Shown here piece after piece: positions 12,950 through 23,529 of a stretch of DNA of 64,000 nt. The DNA lies in assembly GCF_042477335.2 (NCBI RefSeq), contig NC_091247.1:7524501-7588500 (forward strand). The letters are read 5' to 3'. Every line of letters begins with the position of its first letter. Positions within the stretch are counted from its first letter, which is position 1. The notes below the pieces were generated by a model that saw only the letters and a list, made by a program, of their open reading frames with translations, did no database searches and was not told where the DNA came from. The translations under genes and the position numbers were made by a program. The stretch is from Ovis canadensis. Taxonomy: Eukaryota; Chordata; Mammalia; Artiodactyla; Bovidae.

Positions 12950-13300
12950 CTACCTACCTCATATCTGTATACAGTGACCCAAAAGATGTCCAAGAGATAT
13001 TAAGTAATAATAAAAGATGCTGTGTGTTCCCTGGTGGCCTAGTGGTTAGGATTCCAAGCTTTCACTGTGGTGACCTGAGTTCAATAACTGGTTGGGGAAC
13101 TGATATCCCATGAGCCACCAGCCACAGTCAAAAAAAAAAAAAATGCTGACCAATCTTTAAGATACATGATGTATCATGTATTATAAAGTGATATAAAATG
13201 TTACAAAATGGACAAATACTTTATGATTTCCATGTTTGGTACTCAAATCTGGTACTTTTGTGAGTAGAAAAAAATAACTGGGAAAAGAAACAAAAGACCT
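12950..13300 (+). mobile_element. Probable L1 3' fragment split by a SINE
   Basis: AT-rich flanks on both sides of the SINE at 13026-13143 resemble an old L1 3' UTR; family not assigned. Confidence 0.4.
13026..13143 (+). mobile_element. CHR-type SINE
   Basis: TTCCCTGGTGGCCTAGTGGT head and A13 tail. Confidence 0.85.
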
Positions 13301-13484
13301 TCCTCATTGTGTGCTTTCTGAAGAGTGTAAAAGAGTTTACAAGAACTAGTACCTGCTATCTGTCGAGTATGAAAAAGGTTCGCCCGCTCCTGCCTGCCCT
13401 ACCCAGGTGTGCCCTAACACGCGCACATGGGGCGCAGGGAGGCCAGGCCTCAGCGTGGGTGGGCTCAGAGCCCGGGGCCAATGA

Positions 13485-13575
13485 GTGCTCTTCTCTGAGC
13501 CTCAGTTTCCTCGACTATAAAATGGGAATGTTATAGTACCAATCTCAGAGGCTTAGTGCGAGAATTAAAAAGAGC
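13485..13575 (+). mobile_element. MIR remnant
   Basis: CTGAGCCTCAGTTTCCTCGA and TATAAAATGGGAATG match the MIR core. Confidence 0.75.
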
Positions 13576-14353
13576 ACAGTGCACGTCTATGGCACAACCC
13601 AAGGCTAGCACACAGGGAGGCGCACTGTGCTGACCTAATCCACCTGCCTTTGCAGAGAGCCCTCCCAGAATTCACTGGGGAACAGATACCCGAGAGAGGG
13701 CTGAGCCCCAAGCACAAGCCCCTCCAAGCACAGACCAGGCATCCCCGAGCCCCCAGGATCTCCCAGGACTCAGACGCCACACTCTAGGGCCTTGTACTCC
13801 TGCAGCCCCGGATCAGGACTCCAGGACCGGACAGAGAGCTGGCGAGCCACCCGCAGAACCACCCTGAGGGGTCAAGCCCGCTCCACGTTGTTGATGTCCT
13901 CACAGGGCCTCTCGCAGATGGGGAAGGAAGTCGAAGAAACGACATGCCGCCCCTCCGTCCAGAGGGTGGCCAAGCAGGCAGGCTCCGACCACCCCCACGC
14001 CGGCCCGCAGCGCTTGGCTTTTACACCTGAGCCGTGGCAGGCTGGCCAGGCTGTGGGTAAACAGGGCACAGAGAGCCCTTTGTTAAAACCCAAATTGAGA
14101 GGCTGGGAATACTTCCCAGGCGGGAGGGAGGGGAGGCCTAGGCTGGCCCCCCTTGCCCCTCCTTGTACCACGCTTGGGGAGGCTGGCCCCCCAAGGCTCT
14201 CCCAGGGAAGGGGGAAGGGCCTTTCCCAAGAGATCCGAGGAAGACACTGGGTCACTGGCCCTGCCCTGGGTGCACTCTGGGCCTGTGAATCTGCTCCTCG
14301 GTCAGTACCCTGGGGCCTCCTCTGCTCCCAGAGCAGGGGCCAGAGGTGGGGGT

Positions 14354-14386
14354 GAATGGCGGGGGGGGGGCGGGGGGAGGAGAGGG
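14354..14386. repeat. G-run, quadruplex-prone
   Basis: Nearly pure G tract (11 G, C, 6 G and shorter runs) on the plus strand. Confidence 0.8.
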
Positions 14387-16332
14387 CCCACCCATCATCT
14401 GGGACACCCAGCCCCCACCCGCCCCAGAGCCGGCGCTGCCCTTGAGGCCCCCACACCCACCGGGGTGAGTCAGCAGCTGTGGGCTGGGGGTGCTGCCTGG
14501 CTCCATGCACCCTGCGTCAAAGGGCACACCCTCACTTTCGGGGAAAGAAGAAGGGAGGCAGTCTGGAGCAGGGAGGGAACAAGTTTCAGTTCCAAACTGC
14601 TCTCCATGTGGGCCGGGACTCCCAAACAGGTTGGTCCTCAAGCGCTCTTGCAAGGGTGCAGTGGCCTCCCGGGGGAAAGGTGACCGGTGAAGGACACCCA
14701 CCTTGGTTCCCCGAGCCAAGCACACAGAGGCCGCAGGCTGGATCCGAGGCTCAGGCCGGCCCCCTTGCCCCACCAGGCGGGTGTGTTACTGCCATGGGCT
14801 CTGGGTCACTGACGTGGCCTGCGCGTCAGCACCGGGCCTGGCGCGTCCAGGGCCTCAGCTCCAAACCTCTAGGAACCTGGTACAGCTCCCCGCCTCACCG
14901 GTGCATGGCCCTGGGAGTCACTTCCCTCCCAGGTCCCTGGTTTCCTCATCTAGGAAATAGTATTCCTGGTCAGGGCGGCGGTGAGGACTAAGGTGGCGGT
15001 CCATAGAAAGCTTTCGGCTCAGAGCCTGCCTCATAGAAAGACTCTGTAATGTTAGCTGCCTTTTTTTTTTTTTACGGGAGGTTTCATCAGTCCCTTTAGG
15101 GGTGTGAAGTCAGGCCCAGGGAGGTTAACTGGCCTGCCCGAGGCCACACAGCTAGGAGATGGCGGGAAAGACCGCCACCCGTCTGGTTTGCCTTTCCCTT
15201 GCATGCGTGCCTGTCTCAAAGGCCAGCAGGTCTCCTGGGCCTACCTGGGCACCCAGAACCCTGCAGATGCTTCCTGGGACAAGATCCCTGTTTCCAGAGG
15301 GGTACCTGGAATCGAGGTCTCTGCAGGGAACTCCAGAAGGCCATCCTCAGATATCTCTGGTCTCTTAGGTACAGTTTTAAGGAAACTCTGGGAGGGAGCC
15401 CAGCTCTGGGTCTGGCTCCATGCGGGGCAGAAGGGCCTTGAAGACAGGTCTTGATCTGCTTTGAACACCAGCACCGCCTTCCCAGACAGGGTACGAAAAG
15501 TGGGCAGAAGCCCCAAAGAGAGGCCACAGATGCATCTGCCGAGGTCCCAGGGGACTGCAAGTGAGGGGGGCCTGGCCAAGGGTAAGCTGCCTGTTGCCCA
15601 GCTCTCCAGACTGGAAAGGGCTGCCCCCAGGTATCCAGCCAGGAGATGTGACGGCAGGACTTCTGCGTGGCCCTACCCAGTTGGCATGTCCGTCCACAGG
15701 CCGACTCTGCCAGGGGTATGAGGTTGGTGGAGGTGCCTCTGGGGTGCCCAGGTGGCATGTGAGAGCCGTGGAATTTTACAGCTGCTTCTCTGGTGGAACA
15801 TGGCTCCAGACTTGAGGCTGTATCTCAGTGTCCATTTAATTTGGAGGTTTTAAGTCCTCAAGAGACGGTTAAACATAGAACTTCCTACGAGGTGTGAAAT
15901 GCAATAGAAACACATCGGGGAAGAGAACAGGGAGATGTTTGTGGCTAGGAGGAAAAGTCATTCTAGAAACCTCAGCCTTCCCACCCTACACATGCTAGGA
16001 AGTCACTAAGATCCGGGGCCCAAGGGAGCCCAGCCCTGATTCCATGCCAAGGGCGCCTGGTGGCAGATGGAGGTTGAGACCAGGGCCAGTGGAGAAGCCC
16101 TGGTCAGTGTTCACCGGCATGGTCGGCAGGTCCTCAGCCCCACGACGGCCTGGGGAGCTTCTTCAAAATGCAGATTCCTGGGCCCACCCCCTACTCAGTC
16201 GCTGTAGGCCTGTGGTGATGGGTCCAGAGGAATCAGCATTTTGAACAAGCTCCCAAACAACTCTGAAGTACCCGCAAGCCTGAGAACCTAGAGAAAAAGA
16301 CAAACGAGAGGTGGGCTAGAAAGAGCACAGGC

Positions 16333-16488
16333 TGGGACTGCCCTGGTGGTCCAGTAGCTAAGACTCTGCGCTCCCAGAGCAGGGCCCCGGGGTTCAATCC
16401 CTGGTCAGGGAACTAGATCTTACATGCTGCAACTAAAGACCTCACATACTGTAACTAAGACCTGGTGCAGCCAAATAAAAAAAAAATG
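16333..16488 (+). mobile_element. CHR-type SINE
   Basis: GGGACTGCCCTGGTGGTCC head, GGGGTTCAATCCCTGG B-box, then an A-rich tail that continues as a longer A-rich stretch to about 16545. Confidence 0.9.
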
Positions 16489-17844
16489 GAAAGGAAAAGA
16501 AAAACAAAAACCCAAAAAAACAGGTACCGATCAGAAAAAAAAAGCACAGCTGTCCAGACACACAGACCCAGGTCCACGTCCTGGCTCTACCACCTGAACT
16601 GTACAACTTCCAGCAAGAACCTTCATACCTCCAGCCCTGGTCTCCTCACCTGGAAAAGTAATGCGCCCTCAACCAGGAGACTGTGGTGTGTCAGATGGCA
16701 AACTTCATGGTGACCAGCCCGCCACCTGGGCTCGGACCACAGCCACCATGGACATGAAGGCTCTGCTGCTGGAAGGAAGGTGAGCAGAGCGTCGTCCACC
16801 GAGAGGCCAGGTCCGGGGCCCCCATCAGAGGTGGCCCAAAGAGGCCCGCGCCAGAAGGAAAAAGACTCCAGGAAAGACTGGGAAGAAGAAACGGGAGAGG
16901 CAGACGGTCTGGATGGAAAGCTGAGCTCCGCCAGCGGAGGGACGCATCTCTGCACAGACCTGACTCTCAGGGTGGTTCTGCCCATCAAGCTACCCAGGGG
17001 TCCCCTCTGCCTGAAAAAAAAAATCTAGCCAGAGGTATGTACGCTCCAGCAGGGTATCCTGAGATCCTGGCCCCAGGGCAGCGCCCCACCTTCGCTTCGC
17101 CTGTCCACTCTCAAGGCTAAAACCTAAGAGGAGTGCTCGGGGGACCGAGACCAAACCATCCACCAGGACGGCCTGGTGAACCGAGTCAGGGCCAGGCTCA
17201 GGCCAGCGCCACACTGTGGCCCTGCCTCAGGCAGACAGAAGAGGGCCCAGACCTGGAGGCCAAAGGCCAAAACCTCTCGGGCTGGCCCAGGCCATTCCTC
17301 CCCGGCAAGGAGGAGGAGTTCTGATCTCAGATAAGTAGGATGTGCTGCTTCCTGCCAGTCGCTGGCCAGAGAACTGAGCTCAGGCCTCTGCTACTGGGGC
17401 AGGGGGTGCTGGCAGAGTTCTTCAAAACCAACAGGAAACTCCTACGGGGCAGGCCCGGGGTTTGCTGACCTTGTCCCAGTAAACAAGACAGTCAACAGAA
17501 TCACACACCAGGCACTTCCCACCGCCCTCTGCTGCTGTAAATGTCCCGACAAACAGCTCAGAAACCCCGGGATGGGGAGGCAAGGGAGCGCTGTGGGTGG
17601 GAGGAACAGGAGTGGGTAGGGGCCTTCTGGCGGGACTCACCCACAGCTCGACCCTCATCGGGAAAGAGGTCCAGGGAGGACTGTGCAATGAGACAGGAGC
17701 AAGCAGCAAACCAGCAGCTCTAACAGGACGGACTTGAGTTTAGGGAAAAAAGGCAAATGCTAACAACGCATGTGGGCAAATCCAGCCCTCCCCTCTCAGG
17801 TCTCTGGAGACGGGGACCACAGGAGACTTGAGCTTTCCACAAGG

Positions 17845-17945
17845 CATTAAAATCAAAACAAAACAAACAAAAAAACACATGAGGGCGTGCCACTTTGCTG
17901 GTAATTACAAAAACAAAGCAAAGCAAAACAAACAAACAAAAAACA
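17845..17945. repeat. (CAAA)n low-complexity tract
   Basis: Two AAAC-rich blocks separated by about 30 bp. Confidence 0.7.
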
Positions 17946-18304
17946 CTGGAGATACCATTTCTTCTAAAATCCAGGCTGGGGAGGGCAAGGCCTACCTTAA
18001 CAAAAAGCCACGGTGGGAGGTGAAGGCATGGAGAATAAAGGACCCCAGTCTGGGATTCCAGGACCTGGCTCCAGCCCCACATCCCTGCCTTCCGACCCGA
18101 TGAGTTGCTTCCTTCCTCTGAGCCCCGGTTTCCATGTCTATAAACAGCAGGGGTGGGGAGGTGGGTGAGGGTGGATCAAGGCCACTGTCTGAGCTTCCAC
18201 AAATGACCAAAGAAATCATTGATTGGGTTTGTTTTACAAATTATTAAGCAGCTTATACCCACACCCACTATGCTTAGAGAACATGTTTGAGGACACCCTG
18301 AGCC

Positions 18305-18490
18305 ACCTTCCCTGTATCGACATATTTAATCTTCAAGATACTCTCAAGGGAGGCAAGGAGCTAATATCACCCTCTTTTCACAGATGAGGAAACTGAGGCT
18401 CTAAGAGGCACAGCGACTGGCCCACAGTCACCTATCGAGCATCTGGCAGCTGGGACTCACACCCAGGTCTGACCACAGTGTCTGGGTTCT
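18305..18490 (-). mobile_element. MIR remnant
   Basis: CACAGATGAGGAAACTGAGG and CCCACAGTCAC in reverse MIR order. Confidence 0.75.
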
Positions 18491-18855
18491 AACCGGTGGA
18501 CACTCCTGCCTTTGGGAACTGTTCTCCAAAGCAGAGGCCAAGACACCACCCCCCCCCCATCTTCAAAGATGTCCACGTGACAGTGTGGGGGAAAAACAGC
18601 TTGCTGGCTCCCTCTCAGAGACTCATGCTCTCAGTCAGCTCTGAGACACCCGTCAAGGCTCTGAGAGGTCCTGCAGCCCGGACCATGACAAGTTACTGTT
18701 CCTGGAGTCACCTGACCACTGTGCCCAGAGAAACTGGTGTCCCACGGAACATACCTTGGGAAACATGGTCACAAGACAGCATGAACCACCACCCAAGACT
18801 GACAAAAGCCAGGGGTTCGCAATGTAGGTTCACACCTGCTGGGTATGGCATGCAT

Positions 18856-19071
18856 ATATGTGTGCTAAGTCGCTTCAGTCATGTCCAACTCTTTGCAACT
18901 CCGTGGGCAGTAGCCTGCCAGACACCTCTGTTCGTGGGGTTCTCCAGGCAAGAATACTGGAGTGGGTTGCCATGCTCTCCTCCAGGGGATCTTCCTAACC
19001 CAGGGATCAAACCCACATCTCTTGCACTGGCAGGCAGGTTCTTTACCACTAGCGCCACCTGGGAAGCCCCA
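18856..19071 (-). mobile_element. Bov-tA SINE
   Basis: Reverse copy ending CACTAGCGCCACCTGGGAAG, about 180 bp from the predicted LRRC8A exon 2. Confidence 0.92.
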
Positions 19072-19251
19072 ATGCTACGCAGCTGACCCCTGAGTTGGGA
19101 GAAGGAAGAAGAGTTTTGTCTTCTGCACCCCTGTCCTAGAAGCCCTGGCCTTACAGCAAGAAGAGCAAAGGGCTGTGGGGACAGGGACACTGCCCTCTGC
19201 CCCCTGCCTGGGGGCTGAGGGTGGCCTGGAGGGAGGGGGCCCAGTCCTTAC

Positions 19252-19358
19252 CCTGAGGACGGCTCTGCTATCTGTGAGCTAGCTGATGGTGCTGAGGCTG
19301 GCCCACGTCTGTCTGGGCAGGGTCCTGGCATTCCTTTCGCTCCATGGAAGCCGCCTGC
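19252..19358 (-). other. LRRC8A: Predicted non-coding exon 2 of LRRC8A
   Basis: Inferred 107-nt leader exon. On the minus strand an acceptor (TTGCTTCCTCGTAG, AG at 19360-19359) and a strong donor (CTCAGG|GTAAGG, GT at 19251-19250) bracket a GC-balanced unique segment between repeats. It lies between the CpG-island promoter and the coding exon, where LRRC8A is expected to have untranslated exons. It holds a complete short upstream ORF. A second AG four bases into the exon gives an alternative start at 19354. No transcript evidence is available here. Confidence 0.5.
19268..19345 (-). other. Upstream ORF (25 codons) in the predicted LRRC8A leader
   Basis: ATG at 19345-19343 on the minus strand (context TTCCATGG: G at +4 but a weak -3 base), reads Met-Glu-Arg-Lys-Glu and stops at TAG 19270-19268 inside the same predicted exon. 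If the exon is real, ribosomes would meet this ORF before the LRRC8A start and it could lower or tune translation. Confidence 0.45.
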
Positions 19359-19987
19359 CTACGAGGAAGCAAGAGCTACCGTGAGCAGGGAGGTGTGTGG
19401 GAATCAGCGTTACCTGCTGGGCTGCCGACAGGTTCAGAGCCCGTGCTCGCTGCCCGGTCTGGACCAGGGTGACGCCAGAGAATCAGACAGTCTACTGGGG
19501 AGATGCCAAGGCAAAAGTTATCACTGGCTCTTGAGTACCTGGGGCTCTGCTGGGGGAACCTGGGCCCTCGGAGAACAGGGAAGAAGCACTAGACCCAGAA
19601 GAGTCAGGTCAGGGAAGGCTCCCTGGAGAGGGTGTTGCCTAAGCTGACTTCCTGGGAAAGAGTGGGAGTTGGAAAGAGAGCATTCCAGGCAGAAGGGACA
19701 GCACATGTTTGCCTGGAGGGAAGACAACATGACTTCTAGAGCACGCTGAGCGGTTCAGCCTGGCTGGATCCAGGGCTGGAGGCGGAAAGTGGCGAGAGGT
19801 GAGCTACAGAGGGGTGAGCCGGATCCAGGCAGAGACACGCCCTCAGCTCAACTCGAAAACAAAATCCAACCATCGTCCACAGTCGAGGAGCATTTAGTGA
19901 GCATCTACTCCATGCCAGGCACTCTGCTCAGAACTGCTCACAGGTCAGGAGGGTGGGGAGAGAAGTGTGGTCAGACCACTATAGGGC

Positions 19988-20143
19988 TGTTGCTGCCGTT
20001 CAGTTGCTCAGTCGTGTCCGACTCCGCAACCCCTGTGGACTGCAGCACGTGGGGCTTCCCTGCCCTTTGCTATATCTCCCAGAGTCCATTTAGACTCATG
20101 TCCATTGAGTCAGTGATGCCCTCCAACCGTCTCATCCTCTGCC
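19988..20143 (-). mobile_element. BovB 3' end fragment
   Basis: Reverse BovB: CAGTTGCTCAGTCGTGTCCG followed by CATGTCCATTGAGTCAGTGA and CAACCGTCTCATCCTCTG. Confidence 0.85.
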
Positions 20144-20689
20144 AGGTAGGGGGAGCCTTTAAACCAGCCAGGTGCTGGGAGTGTGGCCCAGCCATTAGTG
20201 AAGGGGGAAACAACAAGGAGTAGGAAGGGGAAAGGGGTGGTGGTGGTGGGGGGGGCAGATGGTTACACAGACAAAGGGATCGTGGCGCCTTTCAGCTGCT
20301 TATGCCATAGAACGTTTCTCACAGCTGCTCAATCCCAGGCTCTGCTGCGAGGAAAGAAGCAAGAGACGGTTTCCAGCCTCTTAGAGAGCCCCACGCAGAG
20401 TGATGGCGGCTGGGCAGAGAAGCACCTGGGTCCATGAAGGCACGGAAGCCAGGCTCTACCCTCAACCCCGTCCGATTTGGCAAGGAGAGGGATTTACACT
20501 GAGGCTGGGAAAGCCAGTCACTTGCCCATGGCAGAGGCCGGCCCAGAACTCAGGCCACAGGACTCACTGGCACTGATTCTCCTTACCCTTCCTCTTCCAG
20601 GAAATACATACAGACCACTCCCCTGCACACTCAGCCACAGCTAATGCCTCTTTCCTCTGGGCTGCCTCTGAGACATTGCTAGCATTATG

Positions 20690-20822
20690 CTGGCCACTGT
20701 GTCAACGTTTTCCTGTCTGCCTCTCCTCCCAGATTACTAGCCAGGGACCGTGTTCTCCTAGCACCATTCCTGGCCCAGGCCAGGCATTTACCAAAGGATG
20801 GTTGAATGAATGAATGAATGAG
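20690..20822 (+). mobile_element. L2 3' end
   Basis: GGCCAGGCATTTACC ... followed by GGTTGAATGAATGAATGAAT, the usual L2 3' terminus. Confidence 0.6.
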
Positions 20823-21446
20823 TCAAGGCAGGGAGAGGAGGTGTGCTGGGCTCTAGAGCCCCACATCTAACCCACCTGACTCCCCATGAGGTCTTACACC
20901 ATCAGCGTGTGAAAACCCAGAATCATCTCCACTCTCAGGAGAGTAAGGAGAACAGGCTGATCACTTCAACTCTACAAGCGAGGTCCAGGCCAAGCCAGCC
21001 CCCTGAGTTCTGACCCACTGGGACAATCCTCACAAGCGCCCACTGTCCAGAAGGACCACTTGAAGTCTGCAGAAGAAACAGGTTCCTAGTGGGCATGCCC
21101 AAGAGATGCAGGATCTGGGTGAGTTACAGGGGGAAGTCACAAACGTTCCTCAGGCCCTTGCTGTGTGCTCCACAGCCCCTGGAAGGCCCAGTGGGCATGG
21201 GAGGTAACCCCAAAGAATCTCTAAAACTGGGAATACAGGGTGGCAGGGGCCAGTCATTCATGCCTCAGCACCTCTCCAAAAGCCAGTCCTCCAGCACAAG
21301 TCATCTGTCCTTGCCTCCCCCTCCCCGCCCAGAGCCAAACTTGACCTTCACAAAGGCGCTGCCCAGTCCCTCTGAACAAACTCTCACTCCCCCATCCCCT
21401 CCACAAGAAGAGCCACCAACATCAGACCTCCTCCTCCTGCCTCCAG

Positions 21447-21486
21447 TCTGTCTGTCTGCCTGTCTGTCTGTCTGCCCGTCTGTCTA
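21447..21486. repeat. (GTCT)n microsatellite
   Basis: About ten GTCT units with GCCT/GCCC interruptions. Confidence 0.9.
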
Positions 21487-22570
21487 CGCAGCTGGCAGGA
21501 TACACAGTTCGTCAGGGGAATAAGGTAATTCCTAATGGAAAAGGTAGGAGAGGCCCTTGGGAGCTTTTAATCTCCACCAAATCCTTCCTCTACAATTTAG
21601 GCCCAAATTCCCTTTCCCTCACACCTCATCCCAGAAAGGCTTCAGGGGGGTAAGGCAGGGAAAGAGCCCTTAGGGAAGAGACGGCCCCACCCTTCCAGCC
21701 AAGTCCTCATCAGGAGGAGGTTGCTGCCAGAAACACCCCCAACCATCTCTCTTCCTTCCCAAAAAAGGCAGCACTGGCACCGGCAGAGAATCAGCCCAAT
21801 CCCGGTTTCACTCCAGTCCAGACCAGGGGAAAGCAGAATCATCAGGGAGCCTCAAGAACCCATGGCTATGCTGCTTCAGCTGGGCAGCCAACTTTGCGAG
21901 GTCTCTGGCCCGCACCTCATTAGACTTGGCTCTCAGGCCCATCTAGATGCACAAGACACCGGCAGGGTTCAGAACCTCAGACCCCTGGACTGGGCTTCCC
22001 AGGAACCCCAGCCCAGACAGGCCCCCAAGAGCCTCGCCAGGGAATCTGCCCTCCCCCCACCCAAGTCAGGGCACAGTTCCCGCCCGATCCAAAGGAGGGA
22101 GGGTTCCAAGGGAAGAGGAACGGGCCAGGAGCCCAGGAGAACCTTTGAAAAAGGGGGGAAAAAAAGGTCCCAAGGAGAGGGCCCAGAGGTGGAACCTCCA
22201 GTAAGTGGGGGAGTGTGTGTGTGTGGAGGGGTGGGGATCTAGGGGAACCCAGGAGACGACAAGGGGACCTGGGGGAGCCGAGGCGGAAACTCCCGGTATG
22301 TAGAGCGCAGGGAGGCACTAGGGTGCCTGGGAGGGGGCTCGCGCGCCGCGGCGCCGGGGAGAGGCTGGGGGGGACCCCTGTGACCCAGGGCGTGGGGAAC
22401 CCGGAGGCAGGCAGAACCGAGCTGACGCGGGAGGCCCCCAGTAAGCCAGCCCCGGCGGGCAGAGTCCCAGCTGCCCAAGGCGCCTGGGGCCGGGCAGCTG
22501 TCCGAGGACGTCCAGGAGTTGATTTCAAGAAATGACAGCTCGCTCCCCCTTCCCCTCCCCACCCGCTCAC

Positions 22571-22770
22571 CTGGGCCCGCCGCGCCCGGCCGCCCAGCCG
22601 GCAGCCCCGAGCCCCTGCCGCTCTGTCCCGCTGCCGGCCACTGCGCCCCTCCGGCGCCTCCTTTTGTTTGTCCCTCACTGCACCACTCAGCCTCCTCCGC
22701 CCCGGAAGTGACGTCACCGCCGGGCGCGAACGCGGCGCCCGGGGCGTAGCCATCTTTTTGAGGGGCGCTC
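22571..22770 (-). other. LRRC8A: Predicted non-coding exon 1 of LRRC8A
   Basis: Left end set by a consensus donor on the minus strand (GGCCCAG|GTGAGCGGG). The 5' end is a guess, placed just upstream of the YY1-like element at 22749-22757, which typically sits shortly downstream of start sites. Confidence 0.45.
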
Positions 22771-22789
22771 TTCTCCTCGCCTTCACCCG

Positions 22790-22920
22790 CTCTGCTCCCG
22801 GTTGGCGCCATGTGGCTTTGGGGCGGAAGTAGCGGAGCCCTGGTTCCGCCCCCTTAAAGGGACAGGGATAGCTGTAACCTTCGGGGCGTGGGGACGAAGG
22901 GTGAAGCGGCGGAGGCGGGG
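22790..22920 (+). other. KYAT1: Predicted non-coding exon 1 of KYAT1
   Basis: Right end set by the donor GGCGGGG|GTGAGTAGCC at 22920/22921. The 5' end is a guess. An ATG at 22810 opens a 15-codon ORF ending with TAA at 22855-22857; if transcription starts upstream of it, this would be a short upstream ORF. Confidence 0.45.
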
Positions 22921-23303
22921 GTGAGTAGCCGGTTCCGGAGCGTTGTTGCCCCGACATCAGGTGCCGAGGAGGGAGGGCCTGACAGCTGGTTCCGAGCTTG
23001 ATTGTGCCAGACTACTCGCTGCGTTTGGTGCTGCTGGTATAGCGGAGTGGCTACGCCGGAAAGGTTGACCTCAGCCCCTAGCTGTTGCGCGCGCCTCTCG
23101 CCGACCCGCACTCGGACACTGGGATCCGCCAGGCTGGTCCTCTCTGCATCCCCATCCCCCGCCCCACCCCCACTCGCGCGATCGTACGGTACGGGTGGGG
23201 AAGAGGGAGCCCGGGGCGAATGGGTGAATTCTGGGTGGAGCCGGGGCTGGAGCCGGATGCTGGACTCCAACTTGACAGCTCTAAGTATCCCAAGTCCTCG
23301 GAG

Positions 23304-23490
23304 TTCCCAGATTGATAATAGTAACGGCAACCGCGTTAAAAGAGAATCCGTACAATGGAATACTGCGCCACCGCTAAAAAAGAAAAATGTTCACCATGCA
23401 CTAATAGGGGACCGCTTCCAAGATACTATAGGTGGAAAAGTGAAGGGATGAAAAAAACAGCGTTGATCGCTGCTACCGTTTGTGTGAAAT
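23304..23490 (+). mobile_element. Old L1 3' UTR fragment
   Basis: TACAATGGAATACTGCGCCA and TGCTACCGTTTGTGTGAAAT match the L1 3' UTR; unusually CpG-rich for an L1 relic because it abuts the CpG island. Confidence 0.6.
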
Positions 23491-23529
23491 AACGTGAGTG
23501 GGGGCGTGGGCGTCTGCCGGTATGTGTTC

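Larger units (their letters stand above)
3916..19251 (-). other. LRRC8A: LRRC8A intron before the coding exon
   Basis: About 15 kb intron between the predicted non-coding exon 2 (donor at 19251, GTAAGG on the minus strand) and the coding exon (acceptor at 3916-3917). It holds SINEs, L1 fragments and microsatellites listed separately, plus unique GC-rich stretches (about 5.4-7.5 kb, 8.1-9.9 kb, 13.6-16.3 kb, 16.6-18.1 kb) in which I see no coding potential beyond chance ORFs. Confidence 0.7.
19359..22570 (-). other. LRRC8A: LRRC8A intron 1 (predicted)
   Basis: Between the predicted exon 1 donor (GTGAGC on the minus strand at 22570) and the exon 2 acceptor. Holds a Bov-A/BovB piece, an L2 end and a tetranucleotide repeat; the remainder is unique. 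GC rises steadily from about 22.0 kb into the CpG island. Confidence 0.5.
22200..23240. promoter_or_regulatory. Bidirectional CpG-island promoter of LRRC8A (-) and KYAT1 (+)
   Basis: Dense CpG across about 1 kb, densest at 22320-22860 (for example GCGCGCCGCGGCGCCGGGG near 22340). Visible sites: an ETS motif CCGGAAGT (22702-22709) sharing one base with a palindromic CRE TGACGTCA (22709-22716); a YY1-like GCCATCTTT (22749-22757, AAGATGGC on the minus strand); GGAAGT again in GGGGCGGAAGT (about 22819-22830); a GC box CCGCCCCC near 22847. No TATA box. Splice donors point outward on both strands: minus at 22570 and plus at 22921, so transcripts leave in both directions. Exact start sites are not visible. 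Confidence 0.85.

Noticed and set aside
21977..22957. 326-codon minus-strand ORF over the CpG island
   Set aside because: Pro/Arg/Gly-rich reading of GC-rich promoter DNA with no domain; stops are simply rare at this GC content.
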